64,000 bases of DNA. It comes from Bacteroidaceae bacterium. GTDB taxonomy: Bacteria; Bacteroidota; Bacteroidia; Bacteroidales; Bacteroidaceae. A model generated the notes under the pieces. It searched no databases and was not told the DNA's origin. It was given only the letters and a program-made list of their open reading frames with translations. The translations under genes and the position numbers were made by a program. This document shows, one piece after another, positions 56,824-64,000 of the stretch (the first letter of the stretch is position 1; every line of letters begins with the position of its first letter). The stretch is taken from the NCBI GenBank assembly GCA_017471185.1, contig JAFUVZ010000033.1, positions 1 to 64,000 on the forward strand, in the 5' to 3' direction.

Positions 56824-56923
56824 TTGAATTATGGCTTGGATTCATGCAGTAATGTGTAAGATTTGTGTTTTTAGATAGTTAGAGATTATAATGATTAATA
56901 ACAATTTTTAAACAATAGGTAAA

Positions 56924-58256
56924 ATGAAAACTTTTAGTAGAGTATTAACGATTGCTGCTGCCGGCGCAATGTTGGCGGCATGTGCTAAGGATGACGGTAT
57001 CACTACCGCTTCTTTCGAAAGTATCAAGGCTTCTGTGCCTGTTCCTGTTACTTTCGGTACTTACATGGGAGAGACTGCTGAAACAAGAGCTATGATTGCA
57101 ACTGATACGGATTTGCAAACTGCTGGCTTTGGGGTGTTTGCCACTTACTCTAATGGTGGCGATTACTCATCTTCTACTGGTCCTAATTTTATGTATAATC
57201 AGTCTGTCACTTATAGCAGCGGTTGGACATATACTCCAGTAAAGTATTGGCCAAACGAGACAACTCAAGATTCTCAAACATCTCCTGCGACAAGTACTTC
57301 GACAGATAAGTTGAGCTTCTTTGCGTATGCACCTTACAAAGCTGCCACTCCTTCAACGGGTGCATTGACAACGAGCCAAACATCTGGTATCACGGCTTTA
57401 ACAGATAATGAGGATCAAACTGATCCAAAGGTGTCATATACTGTTGGTACTTCGCTTAACGAAGACGATTTGTTGTTGGGGTGTAGCCAACCCGAATGCA
57501 GATGTTACTTGGACTACAGTATATCCATCTAATACTGTGACAGTAGCTAAAGGTAAACCTTTCTTAAATCTGTATAAACCAGCAGCAGAAACAAAAGTAC
57601 AGTTCCACATGCGCCATGCATTATCAGCTTTGAAGCTTACAGTGCAGGGAGCTTATGACGAGGTTACCCCTGGCACTAATAATATTGATGCAAATACTCA
57701 TATTAATATTGAGAGTGTTTCTATTAAAGCGACCCTTCCTACAAGTGGAAAGCTTAATTTAAATAACACGGATGCTAATGAACCATTATGGGAGGAAACC
57801 TCTACTACTGCTGAAAAGACATTTAGCTTAATAACGACAGATCTTGTTGAGAATTTACGCTATGCTAATGATGCAAATTCTTCTACGATTAAGCCTGGTG
57901 TTGGCAGAAGTAGTGAATCTACGCTGATAGCCACTGCTCAAGATGTTATTGCTAAGGTATCAGATAAGGATCGGTACTTCATGTTTATTCCTAACAAAAC
58001 CGCAACAGACTTTGAGGTTAACATTAAATACCATGTTTGGACTACCGATGCTGCTTTGTCAGGAGGATTCGCGAAAGTAGAAAATGAAATTACCAAGACT
58101 ATTAGCCTGACACCTCAAGGTGGTAAGCTTTATACCATCAACATGATTCTGGGTATGACAACAGTGAAACTTGAAGCAAACGTTGTTGATTGGGACAAGA
58201 CAACAGCTGCAACACCAGTTGACCTGCCTAAGAATGTAACTCCAGCTACCCCATAG
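56924..58256 (+). pseudogene. Fimbrillin-family lipoprotein 1, frameshifted
   Basis: The first part (56924-57532, 202 codons) has lipoprotein signal MKTFSRVLTIAAAGAMLAAC, the segment FGTYMGETAETRA and the fimbrillin hallmark WTYTPVKYWPNE with FFAYAPY. It then leaves frame. The second part continues in another frame through VQFHMRHALSALKLTV and the C-terminal MILGMTTVKLEANVVDWD, complete to the stop at 58256. Removing one G from the run GGGG at 57478-57481 restores LLLGVANPNADVTW and one protein of about 444 residues. It may be a sequencing error, a decayed gene, or a slippage switch. Type V pilus subunits of this family are donor-strand-assembled on the cell surface. Confidence 0.85.
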
Positions 58257-58282
58257 TTATTTTGCAAACAGAATGCAAGAAA

Positions 58283-58377
58283 TAATTCCGCTAATTCCGC
58301 TAAAATGAGATAAGCGATGAAATATATCACTTATCATAGCGGAATTATCGGCGGAATTATCGGGATTAGCGGAATTA
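58283..58377. repeat. Inverted iterons TAATTCCGC/GCGGAATTA with central hairpin
   Basis: TAATTCCGC twice (58283, 58292) faces GCGGAATTA three times (58339, 58351, 58369). TTCCGCTA pairs with TAGCGGAA and an inner GATAAG pairs with CTTATC, so the whole can fold as a long stem-loop. It lies 26 bp after the first fimbrillin stop. Confidence 0.85.
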
Positions 58378-58442
58378 ACATCACTCCGAAACTGGCTTGA
58401 TATGCTTTTGGGAACAAGCCGTTCAGCAGGTAGGGAGAGATG

Positions 58443-58640
58443 AGTAAAGGAAGAATCCGGAGCCTCTGCATGATGTGACTCTGCTTCCGCAAGCATCAGA
58501 CGGTGCGTTGCTAAACTTCTGATTGGTGGTCCCAAAGCCTCTGACTGACAGTCGCAAGGCTTCGGACCGGCTGTCACGAAGTTCAGGACCTGCCATACAA
58601 AGGGTAGGAACCGGCTTTCAAATAAGTTGATGCTGGATAG
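58443..58640. repeat. Non-coding 22-bp periodic degenerate array B
   Basis: Nine units of 22 bp, in phase at 58443 + 22n, align without gaps; the best six are 58487-58618. Shared features are AA(A/G)G near positions 5-7, a GGAC or TGAC core at 12-15, and T at 22 in most units. The unit starting CGCAAGGCTT (58553) has its closest relative in array A (43887, also CGCAAGGCTT). No reading frame. It ends 29 bp before the next fimbrillin. Confidence 0.75.
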
Positions 58641-58669
58641 AGAGAAACCTTATTGTTGGAAAAAACAGA

Positions 58670-60133
58670 ATGATAGTGAAACACGGTAGATTATTGACAT
58701 ACGGATTGATGGCACTGCTGTTCACCGCCTGCTCTAAAGACGATGAGGCTGCTTCATACGAACGCCTGAAAGCACTGGAATCCGTGCCTGTGGCTTTTGG
58801 CGCGTATGTGGGTGATGCAGCCGGTACAAGGGCAGGCTGGCCGGGAACGATAGGCTCTGCCGATGTGCTTGCTACCAATGCCTCAGGCTTTGGCGTGTTT
58901 GGCTATTATACCCAGGACAAAGACTATCCGGGAACAAAAGGCTCTACAGTACCGTGGACAGGCACTGCACCCATCCCCAACTTCATGTATAACCAGCAGG
59001 TGAATAAGGATGCCTTGGGCAACTGGAGCTACACTCCCGTGAAGTACTGGCCCAATGAGACGACTAACGACGGAGCCAATGGCGCTACCATGCTGCATCG
59101 CAACCGCGTGAGCTTCTTCGCCTACGCCCCGTATGCTGGTGCGTTGACGCAAAACGATGATGATGACATTGTCGGTGCAACATCGTCTGCGAATGAAGGC
59201 ACTGCCAGTGGCATCATTGCCGTGAGCGGAAACACCTATAGCGGCAATCCCGTCATCACCTACAGGCTTGACCCCAAGAATCAGAACGTGGATCTGCTGT
59301 GGGGCACTGCCGGGGCTACCGATGCTGACATCTTGGATACACCTCAGTCAGGTCAGCATGTGCAATATGGTACACCAGCCGCCGATGGCGAGGCTCCCGT
59401 CAACATCAACTTAGTGAAGCAGAAGCTTAATGGCAAGATAGCCTTTGACTTCAAGCATACGCTGTCGAAGATCGGTGATATCAAAATCATTGCCGACATC
59501 AACGGTGTGGGTGCGACAAACACGGGCGATGGCACTGACATCACCCAGACCACCCGCATTACCGTGAAGTCAATCACCATAACGACAACGGATGAGAGCA
59601 TGCCCGATACAGGTACGCTTGACCTTGCTACGGGCGTGTGGACTGTCACGCCTGCCACCACAAGTCATGCTGCGTTTTCCCGCATTTGGAATACCGCAGC
59701 TTCCACGCCAGCTAACGACACCTATCAGCTGTCGGATGCCATCCGTGAGAGCGGCGCGAACCTGAATGGCACTGCATGGGACGATGCGATGCCAGTCGGT
59801 GTAACATATAATACCCTGCAGACCGTGTATCAGGATGATGCTGCAAATATCAGCCCCATCCTGTTCTTCCCCGGCACAGCCCCCAAGCTCACGTTCACCA
59901 TAGATTACTATGTGCGGACCGTTGACACAGAGCTGCTTAATGGCTACTCGGAGATAGAGCAAATAGTCACCAAGCGGGTGGAGATGCCTGCGCTGCAAAG
60001 AGGAAAAGAATATGGTTTTGTGCTTCGTCTGGGGCTCACTACCGTAAGAATAGAGGCAAACGTCACACCATGGTCGGGCGACACCCCGGTTGACCAGTCA
60101 GTGAACCTGCCTATCAACGTGGCAAATCCTTGA
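58670..60133 (+). CDS. Fimbrillin-family lipoprotein 2
   Basis: 487 residues. The lipoprotein signal ends LMALLFTACSKDDEA (Cys 21). The N-terminal segment VPVAFGAYVGDAAGTRAGWP carries a TR site at 53-54. The fimbrillin markers NFMYNQQV, WSYTPVKYWPNETTNDGANG and SFFAYAPYAG follow. The C-terminal beta strands include LFFPGTAPKLTFTIDYYVRT and GFVLRLGLTTVRIEANVTPW. Family knowledge: such subunits are lipidated, exported, cut after Arg by a surface protease and polymerised. It follows array B and leads three more paralogues with short gaps. Confidence 0.88.
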   Translation: MIVKHGRLLTYGLMALLFTACSKDDEAASYERLKALESVPVAFGAYVGDAAGTRAGWPGTIGSADVLATNASGFGVFGYYTQDKDYPGTKGSTVPWTGTAPIPNFMYNQQVNKDALGNWSYTPVKYWPNETTNDGANGATMLHRNRVSFFAYAPYAGALTQNDDDDIVGATSSANEGTASGIIAVSGNTYSGNPVITYRLDPKNQNVDLLWGTAGATDADILDTPQSGQHVQYGTPAADGEAPVNINLVKQKLNGKIAFDFKHTLSKIGDIKIIADINGVGATNTGDGTDITQTTRITVKSITITTTDESMPDTGTLDLATGVWTVTPATTSHAAFSRIWNTAASTPANDTYQLSDAIRESGANLNGTAWDDAMPVGVTYNTLQTVYQDDAANISPILFFPGTAPKLTFTIDYYVRTVDTELLNGYSEIEQIVTKRVEMPALQRGKEYGFVLRLGLTTVRIEANVTPWSGDTPVDQSVNLPINVANP

Positions 60134-60207
60134 TAAATGGCAAGCCTGGCTTGCCTGAGGATGATTACAGATAACAAGACCTGAGAATAAATAAGAGATT
60201 AATGACA

Positions 60208-61776
60208 ATGAAGAAGCTAAATTTGACCGTAATGGTTTTGGCTGCTCTGACTATCATGAGCAGTTGCTCAAACGATGAGGCTGGCGTGGTACAGTCTATC
60301 GGCGAGTATGTGGCACAGAAGGAAGTGCCAGTGGGCTTCGGCATCTACAAAGGCGCTGCAGTAGAGACCCGTGCCGGATCACCAGGCACCATCAGCACTA
60401 CAACGCACCTCAAAGACAAGGGCTTTGGCGTGTTTGCTTTCGACACAGAGGAGAAGACTTTCGACGGTGTGACGGTGTCAGCCACCACCCGGAGTCTGAT
60501 ACCTGACTTCATGTACAATGAGTACATCACATGGCATGCCGATGCCACTGACCCTGCCAAGAGCGAGTGGGTGTATGCCGACCCTAACAGTACCAAGTAC
60601 TGGCCAAACGATTTTGCTGAGAGTGCGGTTGACGGCCGTGGCACAGACGCAGCCACTGGCAGCACCAAGCACTACATCAGTTTCTTTGCTTATGCCCCTT
60701 ATGCCGGTGTGCTGTCACAGGGAGACGCTACCAAACACAACGGCGCTACCTCTATGTCCAATGACGGAACTGCCAGCGGTATCGTGGCCGTGAGCGGTAA
60801 CAACCACAATGGCGACCCCATCATCACCTACAAGCTTGCCGATGATGCCAAGAAAGTGGTCGATCTGCTGTGGGGAACAGCCGGAGGCGGTCAGAACGGC
60901 GAGTCGGTGACGGGTGTAGCTCAGCCCGGTGCTGCCGTTTCACGTTCTGTGATAGAAGGTACTTCAACAAGTGAGACTGCCACTGCTCCTACCAACATCA
61001 ACATGACCAAGCAGAAGACGGGCGGCAAGATTGTGTTCAACTTCAGACATGCGTTGGCAAAGATGGGCGGTTCTGCAGTGGGCGCTGAGGCGACCAACGC
61101 CAAGGCAGGTCTTACCGTTGACCTGATTATTGATGACGTGACCGGGCCGACAAACGTGAAGAAAGCCAACACCAAAGTGACTGTCAAGCGCATTGCCATC
61201 ACCAACTACGACTTGGATGGCACGACAGGCACCAAGACCCTGTTCACACCGGCAACACCCAGTAAGGGCGAGTTCAACCTGGCTACAGGCAAGTGGAATG
61301 TGCTGACAACCGATCATGTGACGATTGACCACGTGATTGACCAGACCGGTTCAGCAGGCAATAAGCTGAACACTGACATCATGGAGCCTGCGGCAGGAGT
61401 AACTGCATGGGCAGACCTGACGATGACCGGGGTGGAAGAGACATTTAAGAATGTATATGCCGAAGAGGTGTTCCCGCTTCTGTTCATCCCAGGTACTGCT
61501 CCCAAGCTGAAGTTTACCGTGGAGTATGTGGTGAGGACAAAGGATGACAAGCTGGCGAAGGGCTATACCGAGGTGAACCAGAAAATCTCCAAAGTGCTGA
61601 CCTTCCCGACATTTGAATCTAACAAGCAGTATAACATCGCCATGCACTTAGGCCTCACCTCTATTAAGTTTGATGCTACCGTGAGCAACTGGGAGGTTGC
61701 CACAGGAACAGGCACCGGCTCTGGCTCAGGCACCTCAACAGAACTGCCTGTTGACCTGCCAATCAACGTGCAGTGA
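60208..61776 (+). CDS. Fimbrillin-family lipoprotein 3
   Basis: About 522 residues from ATG 60208 (MKKLNLTVMVLAALTIMSSC); ATG 60202 adds two codons. The TR site is in GAAVETRAGSPG. Paralogue markers are PDFMYNEYITWH, STKYWPNDFAESAVDG, SFFAYAPYAGVLSQG and the end LFIPGTAPKLKFTVEYVVRT with MHLGLTSIKFDATVSNWEV. A Gly/Thr/Ser tract (TGTGSGSGTSTE) precedes the closing VDLPINVQ. It is 68-74 bp after fimbrillin 2, presumably on the same transcript. Confidence 0.88.
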   Translation: MKKLNLTVMVLAALTIMSSCSNDEAGVVQSIGEYVAQKEVPVGFGIYKGAAVETRAGSPGTISTTTHLKDKGFGVFAFDTEEKTFDGVTVSATTRSLIPDFMYNEYITWHADATDPAKSEWVYADPNSTKYWPNDFAESAVDGRGTDAATGSTKHYISFFAYAPYAGVLSQGDATKHNGATSMSNDGTASGIVAVSGNNHNGDPIITYKLADDAKKVVDLLWGTAGGGQNGESVTGVAQPGAAVSRSVIEGTSTSETATAPTNINMTKQKTGGKIVFNFRHALAKMGGSAVGAEATNAKAGLTVDLIIDDVTGPTNVKKANTKVTVKRIAITNYDLDGTTGTKTLFTPATPSKGEFNLATGKWNVLTTDHVTIDHVIDQTGSAGNKLNTDIMEPAAGVTAWADLTMTGVEETFKNVYAEEVFPLLFIPGTAPKLKFTVEYVVRTKDDKLAKGYTEVNQKISKVLTFPTFESNKQYNIAMHLGLTSIKFDATVSNWEVATGTGTGSGSGTSTELPVDLPINVQ

Positions 61777-61800
61777 TGCCTGGTTAAGCATGATTCACTT

Positions 61801-61840
61801 GTCTTCTGCTCCTCACGCAGGTTACGGAGGAGCAGAAGAC
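61801..61840 (+). other. Intercistronic stem-loop between fimbrillins 3 and 4
   Basis: A perfect 14-bp stem GTCTTCTGCTCCTC/GAGGAGCAGAAGAC with a 12-nt loop and no T-run. It may set relative expression by mRNA stability rather than terminate. Confidence 0.75.
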
Positions 61841-61873
61841 GACGATAAAGAATATATAAGATAAAGGACATAA

Positions 61874-63349
61874 ATGACACGAAGAAGAGAAATAGGGATG
61901 GCTTGGATGGCCTTGCTGCTGGTTGCCGGATGCAGCCAAAGCGAGGTCGTCACCACTTATCAGCAGGTAAAGCAGGATGCTGCTGAAACCACTGTGCCTG
62001 CCCAGGTGCCACAGCCCAAGGCTGATGACGCTGATGCCATGCCCATACTCCTTGGCAGCTACGAGCATGAGTTCCCCGGTGCGGATAAAGCCGTTACCCG
62101 TGAGGGCTCTGCATCCAAGGTGATCAACAACGTGGCTGACCTGGCGAGCGAAGGCTTCGGTGTGTTCGGCTACTATTACACAGGAGCCAATAACTATGAG
62201 GCAGCCAAAGGCAATACCTATCCCAACTTCATGTATAACCAGTTGGTGACAGGCACGGAGACTACCGCAGGCTCTGGTACCTACAACTGGAGCTACAGCC
62301 CCGTGAAATACTGGTCAAACGAGACCGGTAACGACGGTGCCAACGGAGCCACTACCTCCACCCTCGGACGCTTCGCCTTCTTCGCCTACGCTCCACGGGT
62401 GGCTGTCACTCAGGCTGACGCATCTGGCGAGAACGAGGCTACAACCGGCAAGACCTCCGGCATCGTGGGCATGACGGGCAACGGCAAGACCGGTGACCCG
62501 AAAATACATTATAAGATCAGTGACCTGGCATCATTGGATGAGGTGGATGACCTGCTCTATGGCACTGCCTCTACGGATATAACGATAGTGACTGTGCCAT
62601 ACGGCGATGATACCAATATAGGTATCTCTGCAGGCAATCCATATAAAGACCTGGTGAAGCCTGTCAGCACCACCGTACTCAACTTCGGCTTCCGCCATGC
62701 CCTGGCACGATTCTCCCTGACGGTGAGCGGGGTGTTCGACGAGGAAACGATGGGTGCCGCCAATAAGATTGAGCCGGAAAGCTACATCAAGATAGAGAGC
62801 GTTACCCTTGCCTCCACCACCATGACCAGCGAGGGATGGTTCAACCTGAACGGGGGGACATGGGAATCAGCCTCTACCGCTGAAGCCTCTTTCTATCTGA
62901 ATGCCAGTAATATGAACCCAAATTTGGTGTATAGTAACACGGTTACTGCTGCCGATATAGCAGGAGGTGTAGGACGCAGGGAAGAGGCTGTGGGAACTGA
63001 AGATGGTGAGAAGGTCGGCGACCCGGCTCCCGGGCTGGAGCATACCCTGATAGCCGGAAAGGCCGACGGCAGTCCGAGGTATTTCATGTTCATCCCCGCA
63101 GGCAATGTGGAATTTACCGTCACCTGCAAGTATCATGTCTTTACCAAAGACGCCCGCATGGACGGAGGCTGGGCACACATAGTTAATGAAATCAGTAATC
63201 CTGTCACCCTCTCATCAACCGCAGCCGGCAGTACCTACAACATTCATCTGTTGCTGGGTATGACGACCGTGAAGGTAGGGAATGTGACCATCCATGCAGG
63301 GAGTGGGACTAACGAAGAAAGACCATTCTGGATACCTCGCCCGAAATAA
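61874..63349 (+). CDS. Fimbrillin-family lipoprotein 4
   Basis: 491 residues. The signal MTRRREIGMAWMALLLVAGC is lipidated at Cys 20. An extended spacer precedes the TR site (KAVTREGSA, near 76). Family markers are YPNFMYNQLVTGTE, WSYSPVKYWSNETGNDGANG, FFAYAPRVAVTQ and the end HLLLGMTTVKVGNVTIHAGS. Compared with the others the N-terminal spacer is about 20 residues longer. It is separated from fimbrillin 5 by 9 bp. Confidence 0.87.
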   Translation: MTRRREIGMAWMALLLVAGCSQSEVVTTYQQVKQDAAETTVPAQVPQPKADDADAMPILLGSYEHEFPGADKAVTREGSASKVINNVADLASEGFGVFGYYYTGANNYEAAKGNTYPNFMYNQLVTGTETTAGSGTYNWSYSPVKYWSNETGNDGANGATTSTLGRFAFFAYAPRVAVTQADASGENEATTGKTSGIVGMTGNGKTGDPKIHYKISDLASLDEVDDLLYGTASTDITIVTVPYGDDTNIGISAGNPYKDLVKPVSTTVLNFGFRHALARFSLTVSGVFDEETMGAANKIEPESYIKIESVTLASTTMTSEGWFNLNGGTWESASTAEASFYLNASNMNPNLVYSNTVTAADIAGGVGRREEAVGTEDGEKVGDPAPGLEHTLIAGKADGSPRYFMFIPAGNVEFTVTCKYHVFTKDARMDGGWAHIVNEISNPVTLSSTAAGSTYNIHLLLGMTTVKVGNVTIHAGSGTNEERPFWIPRPK

Positions 63350-63358
63350 TGAAGAGAC

Positions 63359-64000
63359 ATGAAAAGGATGTCGCATTACATATTGCCAATGATGACGGGT
63401 GTCCTGCTGCTTGTAGCGGGATGCTCCAAGTCGGAAGTCTTGACCACTTATACAGAGGTGAAGGCAGAAGCACCCACATCCATTGAGTTCGGTGTATATA
63501 CGGGGGAGAATGCAGCTACGCGCACTGACAAGAACTATGCCATTCCACCGAATAACAGCAGTTGGTCAACCGATGGTAATACTGCCAATACCAGAATTCC
63601 GGATAAAGCCACTGGAAACGGCAGTACCAAAGGTAAAAACAACTGGATCAATGGATCCAACAACTACATCATTGGCGTATATGGCTATTGGCTGGACGGC
63701 AGTGAAGGCATTGACAGTTGGGCTACAGCTACCAATAGCACTAACCTCAATGGCCTTACCCCCAACTTCATGTCAAACCAATCCGTCATCCATGAAAGTG
63801 AAAGCGTATGGAGCTATAGCCCTAAGAAATACTGGCCGAACGAGAAGGCGAATGACAAAGTGAGTTTCTTCGCCTACTATCCTTTCCAGGATTATGATGG
63901 CATGGAGTATGACAATGATGATCTGGCAGACCACATTACACCTCCCGCAAAGACGAACACCGGAAAGAATGCTTATACCATACAATTCACACAAAATGCG
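63359..64000 (+). CDS. Fimbrillin-family lipoprotein 5, 3' partial
   Basis: The frame is open from ATG 63359 to the window end (214 codons). The signal MKRMSHYILPMMTGVLLLVA is followed by GCSKSEVLTTY. The TR site is in GENAATRTDKNY (55). The markers TPNFMSNQSVI, WSYSPKKYWPNEKANDK and SFFAYYPF are present. It is the fifth tandem paralogue. C-terminal strands and any downstream anchor or tip gene lie outside the window. Confidence 0.88.
   Translation, partial: MKRMSHYILPMMTGVLLLVAGCSKSEVLTTYTEVKAEAPTSIEFGVYTGENAATRTDKNYAIPPNNSSWSTDGNTANTRIPDKATGNGSTKGKNNWINGSNNYIIGVYGYWLDGSEGIDSWATATNSTNLNGLTPNFMSNQSVIHESESVWSYSPKKYWPNEKANDKVSFFAYYPFQDYDGMEYDNDDLADHITPPAKTNTGKNAYTIQFTQNA

Noticed and set aside
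63483..63863. 126-codon open frame near the window end
   Set aside because: Out of frame with the clear fimbrillin that starts at 63359 and stays open to the window edge.

Overview
This window comes from a chromosome of the phylum Bacteroidota, most likely a Prevotella/Bacteroides-type gut or oral anaerobe. The signs are a SusD lipoprotein, a BspA-type leucine-rich-repeat protein, a NigD-like lipoprotein, Mfa/FimA-type fimbrillins, FISUMP and DUF3575 proteins, general lack of Shine-Dalgarno sequences, and repeated -33/-7 promoters of the TTTG-N19-TAnnTTTG type. Genus cannot be fixed by eye.

Layout. 0-6.4 kb: end of a SusD gene, a bile-acid/sodium-symporter-family transporter, a glycine-zipper lipoprotein, tRNA-Ser, an outer-membrane barrel protein and priA. 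6.4-7.1 kb: a gene-free element with imperfect terminal inverted repeats and inverted arrays of an 11-bp repeat. 7.1-14.4 kb: a 7TM-HD (PgpH-like) phosphodiesterase, gltX, waaA, a gamma-carbonic-anhydrase-like protein and aminopeptidase P. 14.6-29.4 kb: the conserved translation/transcription block rpsU, xerC-like, hpf, tRNA-Thr, tRNA-Tyr, tRNA-Thr, tuf, tRNA-Trp, secE, nusG, rplK, rplA, rplJ, rplL, rpoB, rpoC. 29.5-35.6 kb: a tight operon PASTA protein, rluD-like, ddl, acyltransferase, NigD-like, rhodanese-TlpA fusion.

35.6-44.7 kb is accessory. It holds a membrane-anchored TPR/AraC regulator, a small membrane protein, two lipoproteins with near-identical signal peptides (FISUMP and M13 peptidase), a secreted protein, a small lipoprotein, a double-glycine leader peptide, a BspA-like protein with a fresh 279-bp duplication, and a 5'-truncated cytosine methyltransferase. 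44.8-53.2 kb returns to core genes: guaB, two or three envelope-biogenesis genes (parvulin-type PPIases, SurA, OstA-like) and mutL. Heptanucleotide tandem repeats are scattered in and between them.

53.3-64 kb is a fimbrial locus: a DUF3575/OmpA-like gene on the minus strand, a DUF5119-type gene, and five fimbrillin-family lipoproteins on the plus strand (the first frameshifted, the last cut by the window end). The DUF3575 gene and its promoter sit between two 128-129-bp inverted repeats that each carry the DUF3575/DUF5119 gene junction. Flipping the segment would rebuild a DUF3575-DUF5119-fimbrillin operon. This is the best candidate for an undescribed switch here. A second candidate is a pair of non-coding arrays with strict 22-bp periodicity (43.8-44.0 and 58.4-58.6 kb), each next to an inverted-iteron structure.
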